Source: Trichostrongylus colubriformis (Eukaryota; Nematoda; Chromadorea; Rhabditida; Trichostrongylidae). Taken from it: 64,000 nt of DNA. The notes under the pieces were generated by a model. That model did no database searches and was not told the DNA's origin. It was given only the letters and a program-made list of their open reading frames with translations. The DNA lies in the NCBI GenBank assembly GCA_963978905.1, contig OZ022260.1, positions 7,367,725-7,431,724 on the forward strand. The letters are read 5' to 3'. Numbering within the stretch: position 1 is the stretch's first letter; the number at the start of each line of letters is the position of its first letter. The position numbers and the translations under genes are program-made. Shown piece by piece: positions 13,901 through 28,900 of this stretch.

Positions 13901-16900
13901 TTCCGAGTAAGGACACGACATGGCGAGCCATAAGCGTGAAGTGGTCCTCGAAGAGGATCTCCCACGGGCACGTTTCCAAGAAATAGCTCTCACGAGTAGC
14001 GACCAAAATAAAAAGCGTAACGTCCCCGAATGAGATTGCGTGGATTGGCACGCCGTTTCACATTCAACATCACATTTGTGGAACATGAATGCCGGCGTTA
14101 AGTGGGCTCACGCAACGGCACCCATAGCGGTGAATAGCTCCTTTTGAGCCCCTTTCTAGCTTTGTCCTCCACTAATACGTTTACACTTCATGTCACGCTA
14201 CCGTCGCTTTGGAACACAAGCTTCCCATTTAGCCTGGTGAATACATGAGAAATAAGGGAACAACCAAAAGCAAAGCAATTTGCAAGCAAAGCTAGAGCGA
14301 TATAATGTCCAAACCCCTGTTCATACTCTGATGGGCCACATGGCGACAATGATTTGAATGCTAATCGATTGACTGCTCAATTTGTTTTGTGTTTTCCAGT
14401 CAAAGACATGACGCCGTCAAGTACCAATACGAATCGTAGACAATGATCAGACTTCGGTTTCAATGCTTTGCAAAATCGTCCGAATTACAAACTTTTAAAG
14501 CAGTCTCAGAGGAGACTACTCGTCCATTTGTGGGCGTGCCCATCTTCATTACGGGAGAGTCTAGACCGAAGAAAGACTTTTATACTCCAACATAGCCATT
14601 TACATGCTTGAGAAGCGTGACGATCTTCCAAATGGCGATTGAAGATTGAGAGGTAGCCATAGGACTTTTCGACGGACTCTATGAAATCTGTAGCCTTTTA
14701 AGGGTTTTTTCACATCTACTGCAGAACTTCCAATTATGCTATTAATCAAGTGAAGGAACTAAAATCCCACAATTGAGTGAAAACTAGGAATTCTTGTGAG
14801 GCGATAAATTGCGCAGTGGCTACAATGTTCGCTTAACCTTAGATAATAAAGAGATCGGATCACTTCCAGGTTAGACAAGCCTCCCATGACAGCTGACAGC
14901 ACCATCTTGTCACAAATACTAACTCGACTTTTTCGAATTGGTCTCAATATATATAACTTCAGGTGCTTCCACGATTCGAAAGGGTAGCTGTGTGCATGGC
15001 GTACGCCAAGAATATAGCTCACATTTCCTTTTCATAGACGATTTCATTGGTGAACTCAGTGACCCATCAATCTTCGTCCTCAGCTTCCAGCCCGAATAGT
15101 TATCATTCAAAAGTTCAATGTTTTGAGTGCAGCCGTGTCTGGGCTGGGTGAGAATGGGAGATGAGGGGAGGAGGGGTATGTACGTTGGGCTCGTAGAAAG
15201 GGGATTCAAACGACCAACAAAAGTACGAAAATTCAAATCGGTCACTCGGCTCCCACAATGACTATTACGTCAATTAGAATGTTTTTTAGCCTAAGCCTGG
15301 GAAGGTAAGGAGCTTCTCGGTGGAAAGTTGCATCTCCCCACACAAGAACGAAAATTCACGGTCAGAAACATTTTAATTGACGTCAGGGTTGCTGTGGGAA
15401 ACGAGTGACGGACCTGAATTTCCGTTCAACTAAGGTCAACAGAGCTCCTTTTGAGTGTTGTTTTGGGCCAAGCGACGACGATAACTACATTCCTGACAAA
15501 ATCTTATGATTTTGATTATCCCGCAATGACCGCTGCGCAGATTGAACGTTCTTTGCTGATTGCAGATCTTATGGCAGCGCAAAATTTGCATGGACAGCAG
15601 GGAAGGTAGTGCAAGTTTATCTATTAGGAACTCTGGGTTCTGCTCTAAGCCACAGGTGCTGCCAGGTGCTTTCTGGTGTACGGGACCTGATTAGCTATTG
15701 GGCAGCTGTATCCATTGCTGATTATGCTATAGTAAGGCGATAAACGTCCTCTCGGAAAACGGGACTGGGCAGCACCTACATACTGGGCAGCTGAGAGCTA
15801 TCCTTCTGGGTTATGGGTTACATTATGATAGAGAATAGTTAATGCGCCTTTTAAAAAAACTTCTTTGTATTGTTCCAATTTTAGTATATGTTGTATAGTG
15901 TAGTATAGTATAGTAATGCGTGCGATGGTGCGATGTAGCAAAAGCAGAATCGCAAAATCGCAAAGTCTGACGGCGGCCTGACGGTGCGTTGCAGATGTTT
16001 AACGAAGATCATATGCCCTAGTTGTTCTCGAAGTTTCATGAAGGGCCTGAAAGGACTTAGCCTTTCGTGTCAAGACCTCACTCAAACGCTCTCATGCAAC
16101 CTTTAAGCCTTTCGCGGAATCTTCTAGAAGTTTGAAGAGCGATGGCTATGTACTTATCTCGTGGTTAGCACAAGTAGCGGGAGGAATGTTTTGAGTTTTC
16201 ATGCTCTCTCGCCGTCTCTTCGTGAAATCATGAAACAAAACAATCTATGCCGGCACCGCCGCATGATCAGACGCTTCCGAGAACACACAGGGGGGGGGGG
16301 GAGGCTGCCCTTATGTGTATGATAATAATATTCAAAGACTCTATGCATCACTGATCACGAGGTAGAGTCAGTAGCATTAGCCCAATTGAGTCCGGGGTTA
16401 GAAATTTCCACCCGAAAATACAGGAACAACTATGATTTACGGTTTCAAGAAAAAATATTTGGGCACTCAAGGACACTCACAAGACAAGGGGACCTCGATA
16501 TATTTTAATTTTGTTGTCCTCATATTTTTTTATTTCGCTAGTTGTTTATATAAATCGTTTATATCATTTTATTGATATTTTATTTGCTCAAAATAGTTGG
16601 ACCGTGAAATCATTCCTTTTCAAAGGTTAACTGCGGTCAGCCACACTAACCTAACCAAAAGCCAATTTTACAAAGTTTTTCTCGCGGAATTTTGCAAAAA
16701 GCAACTTCAAAAAATGTTCTGAGATAATTACTATATTCAGATCATACACCGGTATAAATTCCCTCATTTTCTTTTGAAAAGTACAAACTACTCGTTACGA
16801 GAACGGATACCCCTCTGAAAGGACTATTCCAATTTGTTTAATTATGAATTAATTTCTGTGCATTCATTCGGCTATTGTCAAAAAAATAACAAGATTTTTC

Positions 16901-19900
16901 TACCAATTTTTTGTACAAAAAACAAAATGAATTTTTTTACCAATTTTTTCTTCATAAATCAAAATTCCATCGATGGATGGAAGCCGAAAATGTGGCGCAT
17001 ACCAAAACATCGATTAACTCTTCAGTGACTTAGCCTTGCCACAACGATGACTATTTTGGTGATTTTTTCAATGATTTTGTTGTTACGTCACTTTATTGAC
17101 TTGCGGAATAAAAAACAGAAAAAGTGAAACACCTGTCAAGTATCATTACGAAAGTGCATCGACAGGATTTACAAACAATTTCCGTTTTTTTTTCATCTGC
17201 TCTGCTGAGCATTGATTGCAGGCGTGAAATTTGCAGCCGCAACAGCTGGTTTCCGATACCCGGAGATTTATTTCTGTAAAAAAAATTTTTCGTACGAAAA
17301 AAAAGAACAGTTCACGTCAGCAAGCTTTTAGACACATTGCTATCGGAGCGGAAGTCATTCAGAAGAGGGGGAAGGTCATTTGCTCAAGAGCTACTCAATA
17401 AAGCAAAAAAGCTGAACTAAATTTGCACGGCTTAGCTGAACTGGAAAAAAACGACTTCCTCGTTCGATATGGCTGATGACACTTAATCTGCTACGCATCG
17501 TAAAATCTTCTCGAAAACACTTAAATGCAGACGTGGATTAGTTAAAGTGGGCTTGAAAAGCGTTAAATATGTCTAAATCAGGGATTAGGGAGGTATTGAG
17601 GGAGCTTCTTGTCAGAACAGCGTTGCAGTCAGAAATGGCATCTGCAAAACTCTCCACAGGGATGTAAAAACGTCGAAAAGATGCACGCTGTTCAACTTTC
17701 AACTTAAAGGAATCGTCCACGGAAAATGAGTTTTTGTGTTACCCATGTATTTATGTTGCATTTGCATAATGTTGGCCTCATGCAAAATTTCACGCAAAAA
17801 AATGTGAATCTGGCTGAGGTACAGCACCACAAAGTGCGGTCCCAGTGGGCGGGGCCTCCGTGTAAAAGCCTCGTTCCGTCTTCCGCCGCCGTTGGGAACG
17901 GAGAGTAGGACTGTTTACGTAACCTTCTGTTCCTACAATGCGTCTCCGACCACGGCGGACGACGGTACAAGGCTTTTACTCGCAGCCCCCCCACCTGGAC
18001 GTACTTTGTGGTGCTGTATCTCAGCCAGATTCACATTTTTTCGCGTGAAATTTAGCATGAGGCCTACATTAGGCAAATACAACATAAATACATGGGTAAC
18101 ACAAAAACTCATTTTCCGTGGACGATTCCTTTAAAAGGCTTTGATTTTACCTTTAGCATTGAAATTCCACGGAAAAGATGAAAATAGTGCAGTGACTAGC
18201 GATGCCACGTACCACGTGTGCAAAGTTTGGAGGATCAAAACCCTTCGCAGCAAGTCCTACCTTCCCTTCATTAAATGAATTATTGATAAGTAAGACTGGG
18301 ATATCGTAGGTTCCTTAAGTCATAAGCGTAATACGTATTCAAGCGTCCCAACGATTTGGAGGGCAGTCGAGTGCATGGCGCGCACCAAATAGTACTTCAT
18401 ACTGTCAATGTGCTTACTTCTTTATTCCCGCCTACAGCACTTCTCCTTTCAAAAATTCACAGAATTCTTTGTTAATACTAATCTATTGAATAAATAAATA
18501 AGAAATATTTTTTCAAAATTTATTTTAAGAAAATAATTTTTCGTCCACTCTAAATACAATATCGTAACTATAAGATAATAAGCACAATGTTAATAATAAT
18601 CATATCAGATTTGTTTTGATTTGATAGAAATCTACTTCAGCAACTTGTAGTGAAATGTGCAAAGCATGTTTTTAACAAAGTTCTTAACTTTCTCACTATT
18701 GACCGGTAGCCGATCAATTATCGATTTTTCGGGTTTCAGGAATTCTTCTTCGATCATGTCACTATCGAGGATCTTGACACGAAAAATGTTTCGATCACAG
18801 CTTTTCATCATGGTGGTGCTAAACTTGGTAAAGATCTATTGATTGGCGAAGCCGTTGTACCGTTGCGAGAGATTCGTGAACTGAACGCAAAGAAAGAGGT
18901 CAAAGTCATTGAAGAAATCAAGCAAGCAATACCAAAGGTTCGTTTCGTTCATGGCTTATGCCCGAGGGATCTACCGTGCGCCATTTTTAGTTGTTGAATT
19001 CACCTACAAATTTCAAGGTACAGTTCATTTCGGAGCGCCTGACAGGGCGTGGCCTACGGACTTGGTGAGAGTGTGTCAAACTCGCACTCCGTCACACTCA
19101 CTCTTACCACGCACTCTCACTCTCGCCACTCACCCATGTTCGTAGGATACTCCCTATCAGGAGCTCAGAAATGGAGTATACCAGTTGTGCTTGAGTTCAC
19201 TGATACTTTTGGTTCATGTTCAAGCTCTTAAATACTCAAACGATTTCACGGTTTCGAATGAAATGGGATGCATGGCGTATTTTTTTCGGAATTTTTATCA
19301 ACGATAGTCATTTTATTCTCAGCGTAAATGCACTCAGTAGAACTCCTTGGATTACCCTTTTCGCTTCTGACACCACCCTCAACTAAGTGCCTTGCGGGAC
19401 ACGGAACGCCGCGTCCATTACCATTTTCCACCTGCCCGGCGCACATTCGTGAATAATTTATGCGATTTTAATGCGCATAGAACGGCTTTCAAATGGAAGT
19501 AGGCGAAAGCGGCGCATGCAAGGGAACGACTTTTTCACTGGGATTACTCATGGGATCCCTGGGATGCATGAATGATTCAAAAGCCTTCAAGTTATTCATT
19601 CCATTTTCGAAAAACTGCACGAAATCCTGCCTGTGTAGGGTGCCCATTGAATATTAGATAATCAGGTAACTTGCAGGTTACGATGAAATAACTTGCAAGT
19701 TACTGGCAAAGCTAAAAAGCATTCAAATGCCTGTGCGATTTTGAGCGGATCAGAATGGCGATGCATGGCGCATCACGATGAGATTACTTAGGGCCATGTT
19801 TTTTTTTTTGCCCGACTCATTTTACATAGGGTGATTATTACGAAATTCAAATTCAAATTCCGACTTTCACCAAAAAGATTCTTTGTTACACCTAGATCTT

Positions 19901-22900
19901 TCAGTTGAAGTTCCTTTCGGTCAGTCCACCTGGAGGTTCCAGCCTTGCGTAGAGGAAATAATCCGTATCATATAAACCCTCTCCTCAACCAACCAAAATA
20001 CAACCCCAGTGGAGATTTCCTGAGCGAAGCCTGGCGGTAGGATTGAATTTTCAAGTAAATCAACTTTCAGTGGATGAGGCTTTCAGCAAGCCTGTTGACT
20101 TTTGTTTATTTAGTCTGCTTTGAGAAAACGGCTGAAACCCGTGACATACCCTCAATTCCCATAAGGAAGGCAAAAACCCATGACAGGGACTCAATTCCCA
20201 TAAGGCGGACACTTTAGAATGAATAAATGAATGAATAAATCAATACACAACGTTGGCTATGGCTAATGGCTGTGAAACAGGCCATTTCAAAATTCACGTT
20301 TTTCTTGACTAACTCCTAATTATGCTTCAATCGATCACTTATCGTTTATAAATAACTATTTGAATGTTGCAAATTGTTTCTAAAGACCTCCTACGAAAAT
20401 GTACCCCTCACAGCTCGAATTGCTAACGAGCCGGGGAAAGGATCAGGGTATATTCAGGAGGCATTTATCGGCTACGGCAACTAGTAACTAGTTGTCCATC
20501 GATGACTGGCACGGGGCCAAATATGCAGCGGGTAAGGTAAGGAAACGGGTAAAGTTCGAGGAGCAAAGAGGCCTAAACGATTTTTTAACAACCTTAACAC
20601 CAAAGGCTAAGTGATCCCGTTATAAGGTCCCCATCACTCCTCTCACTAGCATGGAAGAGCGGAGGGGGGGGGGGGGAGGAGTTACACGAAAAAAAGTACA
20701 TTTCTTTTACTAAAGCATGAATGTTTCAGTGTTGTCCTTTACCTCCGGGTAAAATATGACGGGAGCCGACCTACTCAACCGATAACCAGTATGTTAGTGC
20801 ATTTGCGTGTGCATTATTACGTGAAATGGAATGTGTCCCAATGCATAGAATAGTATTTTTATGTACGTGTCTATGTCATAGTTACGAGCTTTATAATAGG
20901 AGCATTCTTGCACAAGCTAAAGCAGCCAATCCTCCGGGGATTTCACAAAAAGGGGGGACTTTCGCATACTTTCAGCTGACCAAATTCTATTGATCACTTG
21001 GGGTTTAAAAGCTCCCGGTTCCGGGTTATAAACGCAATGTCGCACTTGGTAGCCGTTATAGAGTCCCATGCCCATTTGGCTATAAAGCAAACGCGCGCCA
21101 GTGGTGTGAAAAGCGGAAGTGCAGGATCAATGGGACTCCTAGGAACTGAAGTGACGAAGCACTGCGGCTTCAGATAGCGCTGAAATGTCGTGTAAACAGC
21201 GACGAGAGCCGCTGGTTGGCAGGGATGGTCAGTCCAGTCCGACCGTAGCTGGAGAAGCGGGAATTGTAGGGTCTCCAGGGAAATTAGACCGATTAGGAAC
21301 ATCTTCACAGGCTCAAAAGACAAGTACTGGATGAGCTGGATGAACTTGATGGCTGCCATATTTGCACTTGTTGGCCGCCCGGATGTACCTTTATATCTTC
21401 AAGAATCATTAGATCCTCCGGGGTTTAGCAGTACAACTCGAGAAAGCAGCACAAAATCGAGCGCAGGTAGAGGGGACCTATCGAACCGGTGTTCCTAAGT
21501 AAGATACCTAACACTCTGCCGTCAAAATTGAAATTGAAGCTGACATTATAAGTTCTCCGATGTTTATTTAATTGTTTACTAGTAAGTAATGAGAGTTCAA
21601 AGATGACATTCAGGGATCTGTTGCCTATTTTTTTAGCTTCATTTAGGAGCTCATTTAAAGAATGCGTATGTTTCCTGCCCTTGTCTCCCACACCCACCCT
21701 TGACGGGAAAGAGCTTTTGGCGGAAAAAATGTTTAAAAAAAGCTACCGGGCCTCACGCGTTCGAGCCTCTCAAGACCTAAGCCATATGGATAGATGGAAG
21801 AGGGGGGGGGGGGATAAAACTTTTCCTGTTGGATAACCTCCAAAGTACTTTAAAACTGACTACCAAATTATTGTTTTCTTATTTATTTGTTGACGCTCTG
21901 AGTCAAATGCTCTAAATGGCCGAATCAGCTAGAACCTATAAAACTCTCAAAAGAATGAACTGATAGCAAAGAAAGGAAAATCGATTGAAAAAGAAAAAAG
22001 TGTGAAAAACAAAAAATTTGAAAGTTTGTAAGAAAGCAGCGATAAAGCCCCGTGGGAAAAGTTTTTCTTCGCGTTTCTTTTTCCGTTTTTTTTTTTGCCC
22101 AGGAACCCACCGGTGTGCACTATCGAGCACTTCCCAGAAATTTAGAAACGTCAATGAAAAGAAACTGGTGAAATTTTTTTCAAGCGCTTTTTTGGGGGGG
22201 GGAGGGTGGGCAAAGTTAAAAATCAAACAAATTGCGTAAAAGCTATTATCTGAAGAGCATCTGAATAGAGAATAAGCAAGAAAATTTCAAATGTCATCAT
22301 CTATGAGCTCTCAGAGTACTTGCTAGCAAACAATTAAATAAATATCGAATTATTATAATGAGTAATAGGTAAACAATCAAGGGCAATATCCCTAATAATT
22401 GTGTTGTCGCAAAATGACTGACTTATAATAGACATCATAGATTGCCTAGGCTCAGACTAAAGTTTGCATAATTACTTTATATATTACTATGTTTTTGTTT
22501 ACTATCTGCCGTTGCCACAACTTTTTAGCAATTTGTATGGTTCTTGCAGCAAATCTGCTAATTAATACTAATTCATGGGGAATTTCCACTAAATTTTCAA
22601 GAGCATCAACGATTTCTCCTCGCGTCAACATGTTTTCCAGGAGGCTTCACAGCTTTTCGCTCTCCTTTTCGTCCCATCTCTAATTACCGCGTAATTAGCC
22701 TGCTAATAGCCTTTCTTGGGTAGTTATCCAGCGGTTTATTGATGAATTTTTCATTACAAAAATATTCACTATGCAAATTACACATGGGCCTGGGGCAATT
22801 ACCATAACCACGCGCCCTTGGTCAACTTCCGATCGATACATAGATTGGTAACGACCGACCACAAATACAGCTCAATAAATCGAACGTCTGCATTTCTTTA

Positions 22901-25900
22901 TTCATACAATATTCTTGGAAAACAGTCACGGCAAAGCTCAAATAGCTGCTTGTTTACCTGTTTACGTTAAATTGTGTTTTAATTCTGAAAATCCCTGTTC
23001 TACGACCATTGAGAGCCTCGTATTGTTTACCCAAAATCATCACATTTCCTATGTGGTGGTAATCGATATATCGATTGAAACAGAAAGATAAGTCTTGGAT
23101 CAATATTCCACTTGAAAAACCCCACCACAACGGTCGCTCTCCACAATAATTTTGACCTCATGGTCACTTCTAAATAACAATCACGTCCCAATACTGTAGC
23201 AGACCTGTGAACTCTCCGAACAAAATATTGATTTTGTGGGAAATGAGCCACTTATCAATATATTGATTTTTCAGAAACTCGGCAAACTGTACATTTCATC
23301 ATGTATCGAGAAGGAAGCCCGACGACTTACAATTAATATAAAGAAAGCCGATGATCTGCCACGATGGAGTTTTCTGGGTGCTCCAGGTACGACGGTAGCC
23401 TTTTTTTTGTTGTATCCTTTATTTATCATATCTTTATCGAGTTGCTCGCACTGCTTTTTTTGCGCTGTAATTGAATTCATGACACATGGCCTCGGGGCTA
23501 AAAATCAGAAAAAGTCTGCAATGCAGAACGGAAGCGCATATCATTTCACGGAGGCGTTAGATCAAGAATCATTGCGGTGGATATGGCAGCACTAAGCCGC
23601 CGTTGACAGCATTCATCGTTGATTGTCATCGTGAGCGTGTGGTAATCGAAGGAATGATGCGCTAGTCGGTTGACAAGAACGTCATCAGCGATGAGGATCG
23701 GATTGCGATATGAGGGGGTGACGCATTTTTGAACAATAAAGAATTTTTCGCCTCGTAATTTGGTATTTTACGTGATGGTACGGGGTTCTGGTACCGTGAC
23801 GTATTTTGTGGGTTGACTGGGTACTGGCTGAAAAACTGGGTAGAAAAAAGAAATACTGGGTGTACCCCCTCTAATCCGGTTGCCTGGTAATTTCTTATAA
23901 ATGACCTTATAGCTGATGTATGGGTCATGTTTCCACGGTCAAACATCGGTTCGAACCCTCGTAAAAGGTTGGGACCATACCATTGTTTCTACGACCCTGA
24001 ATGGAGGACGTGTGCGCGGCGTATCCCGTCGTTTCTTCCTTTCTTAGCTTTGAGCTTCAGTGGAGTCGTACCGTTGAGACTCACTGCATTCACATTCTGG
24101 CAACCTTAACAACACGGCGAACAGGAGGAAAACTGTGGCATTAATTAGCCAGAGACGTTAATTAGACAGAGGCATTAATTATTCTCTCTTCGGAATGCGC
24201 CACGCACTCCGCTTCTACTCAAAATTGGAACAACATGTAAGCGCAATTGAAGAAAACGGTTTGCGCAGAGGTCAGCCTCTCACCCTTGAAGACAATACAA
24301 TCCGCCGACTGCGGGGTTCTGATCTGGGACTATCCAGGAATCCAATCGCGCCATTCACGTGGGAACGGCGCCGCTTGTCACCATACCAACCCAGCTATGG
24401 CCTTTCTGGATAAGACAAAAAAAAATATGAGCCATGAGAAGCCCTTCTTTTTCATTTCTTAGAACCTAGGAATTTTTTATCACTGCAGAAAAAAATTTAG
24501 GACCTCGTTCCATAGAGTTCATGAGAGAAAGTGGCAACATTGACCCACAAATTTTTGATAACATTTTCATATTACGGTAGCATGTGCCGTTACGTAATTG
24601 CAGACGAATTTCGTCTGAAAAGTGGTTGAAACGGACGCGGGACAATAAACATTGTAACCATGTTTACGCCACGCATAGCCGTGCGTGAAACTCGCTCAAA
24701 ATTACATTAACGAATCACCGTCGCAAAATTCGTTGTCTTCTATTCGTGTTCGTCGTCAGAAATAGTAAATATTTCCAGAAACCGAATCGGGGAATGAGTT
24801 TGCACACATATTTACTGTTTATTGCCAGTTTGACGCAAATGTCGCGTATAGCGTGAGATCAGTTTCCTGTATACGAAAACACACGCAATCTATTAGGATG
24901 TTGTGAGGATGCAGCAATGCACGCAGCTAATTCTAAACCAGGCAATTTTTAGATTATTTTGCAGATAAGCTGCGAAAAAATTGGGGAAAAATGCTGAGGG
25001 TTGTTTACCAGGGCATTAGGCAAAGGATTCGGTAGAGGATGATTCATGAGCCCATTTGTCCGATACTATGACACACAGTTCTCAACATAGGACACCTCAA
25101 TATGTCTGCCCTACAGGCCTGGCTGCCAATCGATTTATCGATTTATGGCCGCCGCGAATCGATATATCGCTTTTTGAGTAAAGGAAAGAAGATTATGTTG
25201 AATCATTGTCCCCATCGCCTCGATTCCAAATAACAATGAGTGAGCAATGCTGGCTCTTCACAGTAATTTTCGCAGACCGACCAATCAAGTATCGATTTTT
25301 GGGCGGGATTTATAGCGCGGTTTTCGCTAAGTATAGGAAGGTGCCAAGAACCTGCCATATGGATACCTGGTTTCAGCCTTCGTAAGATAACTATATTTTT
25401 CTTGAAATAAAAATATTGGTATCGTATAACACTTGCCATTTATTTATTGAGTATAGTAACGAGACGTTCTAAGTCGATTATCGATTGCCCAGTCCCGCGA
25501 AAAAAAATGTCCCCATACGAGCGCCTGGACAGGAGACCCTTACAGAGCGCTCCGGGGAACAACTGAGAGTGTCTTTATGGCGAAAATCCATGGGACCTAC
25601 CTATCTGTCCACAGCTGTCCGTAGGCAATATCCTGACTTATTCTGCTTCGAACTTGGGCATTTTGGGGCTAAGAAGACCTAAATAGGGAGCCATAGATTT
25701 TTCGGATAGCCGGTTAGACGTCACTCATTCTACCATAACCAGTTTGTGGGTTCAATTTCCGGTCTTCGATCGTTGCGCCCTGGTGCTTTTTTTTTCGGGG
25801 CCGGCAGACTTGACCGCGTCATTTCAGCGCGCTCATTCATGTCTGCACTCAGTTTGACATTGATATATGGCATGTTGGCAATCTCTGGAGGCTACCCATT

Positions 25901-28900
25901 CGTACTTGGACGCGAGCTGATCGACGGCTTTTCTATGGAGCCTAGGGATTTTCAGGGATAAAGCATGCGAACTTTGCTGGGAGTACATTCTGATGGTAGA
26001 AAGGGAGGAACACCAGGTTCATTCATTTCTTCACAACGACTTCCAAAAACCTTGTGAACCTCTAGGCTCCCTCACACCGAGCCAGGTTTAGCGCAATGGT
26101 TGGCACTACAATCAGCCTTAATTAAGAACCTTATTAAAACCAATAGCAGACCATCCACGATTGGCTCTATCAACCCCTTTTATGGAGTATCTTTTAATCA
26201 TTTATTGGCTCGAGTAGATCCCAGCAACCATCCAATCAACTCGGCGATGCAGATTACACCACGGATACCTGGCGCAGTCCCAAAAATTACTGCACTTATC
26301 ACAGAGGGATGGACTCACTGAAGTTTCTTATTTGTTAGAAGGTGGAGACCGAAAAACCAGTTTCACGTGAAGATTTTCGTTTATGCGTTTTCATTGAGCT
26401 CAAATAGTAGATCTTTTCAAGCAGCTCCAGAGATGCTATGAGAGTTAAGTAAACAACCGTCGCAGGAGAGTAAACAACAATTTCGTAAGCAACTTGATTA
26501 CTTTTTCTGAATCTCCTCCGCTACAGATACTAACAGCCTAGATAATGCTGCCGGACTGATTCAAGGATTTCAATAGGAAAATAAGGGGGGACATGGAAAA
26601 TGAATAGCCGTGCAAATTAATTTTGAATTATCTTCTTCAAATACTGAAAATTGTTCCACCATGCAACAAGCCAAAATTTAATTCATGAAATGGCACTTTA
26701 AGTGTCCTCAGTTCACAGTGAATACGGTAAGAAATACCACAGTATTCCTTACGGTACTAACAAGTCTTGAAATCCTCAAATAGAATGGCGCGAGGTAAAA
26801 TGTTCAATACCTAGCATTTGCGAGAGATTTTTCGTGATTTCTAACCACTCAGTTTGCTTCCATACTCTACTGCGCCGCCGGCAGATCTTTTGCGATATGC
26901 TCTATTTATAAGAAGTGCTCTAATCACGCTTTTTTCATTTAAAAGGATACCTCAAACCATAATGGAGAAATAAAACAAATAATAGAAGCCTATAGGTGTC
27001 GCGCACTGTCACGTATGAAAAAAAAAGAGAAAGAAGAAGCAACGTCAAAATGCATCATCATCAAATGGAACACGATTGGGTCACTTTTTATAAACGGTGC
27101 GCGTCGCAACAAGCGCCGCCAGCAGCGCCGCAGAATATGGAAACAACCTACTACCTCGAAAGACGTTTCGTGGCTCGGAACCTTTCGATTCGTCGTATGG
27201 TATTTCCTGATCTTAAATCTGTATTGTTTCCCTGAATGGGTCCATCAGCTAAATTTGGAGCTATCCGGGAACAAATATGACGCTTCTCACGATCTTAGAA
27301 CTAAGCGAACTTGGGAAGAAAGATGGTATCGGCAGTAGCTGTGGTGAATCTTTGAATTAAACAGAACCTTTTCATTTAGATTGAAAGAGTACATAGCTCT
27401 GCGGTCGACTAGCCGACCAAATATAGCCAGGCCCAGAACCAAACTTTGCTCGAAATACACCATGAATAGCTGGTTGTTGTCACCCACGCAGCATCCACTA
27501 GTCGTCCCTTCATTTTTTCTCATTTTTGAGTGTTGAAAACATTAACGCTGGAGTCTGCAGTGCGATTCGGGGTTACGTGACTGACGGAAATAACCGTTAG
27601 TCGTCTGTGAAATAGTCCGCGAAATTTTAATTATTTACCACGAGTGCTTCATAAAAATTTCGGTTGACGTAAGGACCCTGAAAAACCCACTGCATATGTG
27701 CTCCCGGAATGCGTGCGAGTGTACTTTTCGCAGAGCCGATATCGGTCCACAAACTCCAAACCGATTTTTTGGTACGCCACGCGCCCAATTTTTTTTCACA
27801 ATCGTAGACACATATAAATGGGTCGTTTTGGCATCTACTTTTATACAAAGAAAAATTCATTTAAAAAACTATTGAAATAAAATGAGTCACATTAACTAAA
27901 TTAGAAAAAGGTTTCAAAGATTTTTATATTCCGGTATAGCTATAGTCAACCGAAGCGATAGGGCGATTAAGACTGGCCAACAATCAGGACCAGAGTAGAG
28001 ACATCATTCCTAAAGCCATGTGAGCGAAAAATCGATAATCGATTCAATTTTACTTTTACCATACACATTAATCATTGGGCATATGGGATACGGAGCTAAT
28101 ACTCCTTCCTTGTGGTATGCGCCATGGATTCCACTTACACTCAGTATCGTAGTAACATTTGAATGCCATTGGGACTGCAGATATTAATTCATGGGAGACA
28201 TGTAAAAATTAGTAATTTTAATCCTTCTTGGCAGAACTGGTACCAATACTCCGAAAAAGTGGAGATTCAGACTGTCCAGGGCGGGCATTGATCCATGCTT
28301 TGGACTAAGGATCTTCTTCGTGCAAACAGCGCCATTTGCCAGTTTCCTACATCACCTCTCCCCTCATTGATGTAAAAAAGCCATCAACAATTTCGGGTTC
28401 TCAAAAGCGAGCTCAGAAGAAACACTGATAAGTCTCGAAAAGATGCGATCTGGGATTCGATCCACAGCCGGAAATAGCGCCATTCTTCACTAATCCATCT
28501 CCTAGACGATTGAAACTCAATGGACAACAGGGTAGACCGGAAGTCGGGAATTCCTCGACAGGGGGTCGTATGACCGAACGGACGGAGGAGGGGTCGTCCC
28601 TGCAGGGGTCTGCGATAAGCGCTAGAATCTAAATTCTCAATAAAAAGATGAGAAGCGAAGGGTATCATTTAAGAGTGCAACAAAATAATATCAATAAAAC
28701 ACATTGCAACTATACAATCCGGCAACATTTACTGGTATTGCAGAGGTCAAAAATGGTTGGGGGTCGTATTTGGTACCCGTGGATGGGGGTAGGGTAGTAC
28801 TGGAGTGGCATTTTCCTCGACACTTGGGAGTGCCTTGATTGGCAAGCTATATAGCAGCTCTTCCTAACTTTTTTCAACACTTGGAAAGTGTCCTTCTACT

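Larger units (their letters stand above)
9648..18739. other. 9-kb intron of the synaptotagmin-like gene
   Basis: Holds foldback elements at 10412-10781, 15241-15409 and 17704-18134, a repeat fragment near 15936-15985 and a G-run at 16290. Open frames such as 12896-13324 (142 codons) and 14919-15245 show no recognisable domain and lack paired splice sites. Confidence 0.6.
18938..23274. other. 4.3-kb intron of the synaptotagmin-like gene
   Basis: Contains a CACTCT-rich patch near 19080-19140, G-runs at 20664, 21802 and 22194, and the perfect ATCGAT palindrome at 23061. A minus-strand 121-codon open frame (20994-21359) begins with ATG but has no recognisable domain or splice context. Confidence 0.6.

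Noticed and set aside
23940..23975. tRNA T-arm (GGTTCGAACCC)
   Set aside because: No A-box upstream at a workable distance and no cloverleaf.
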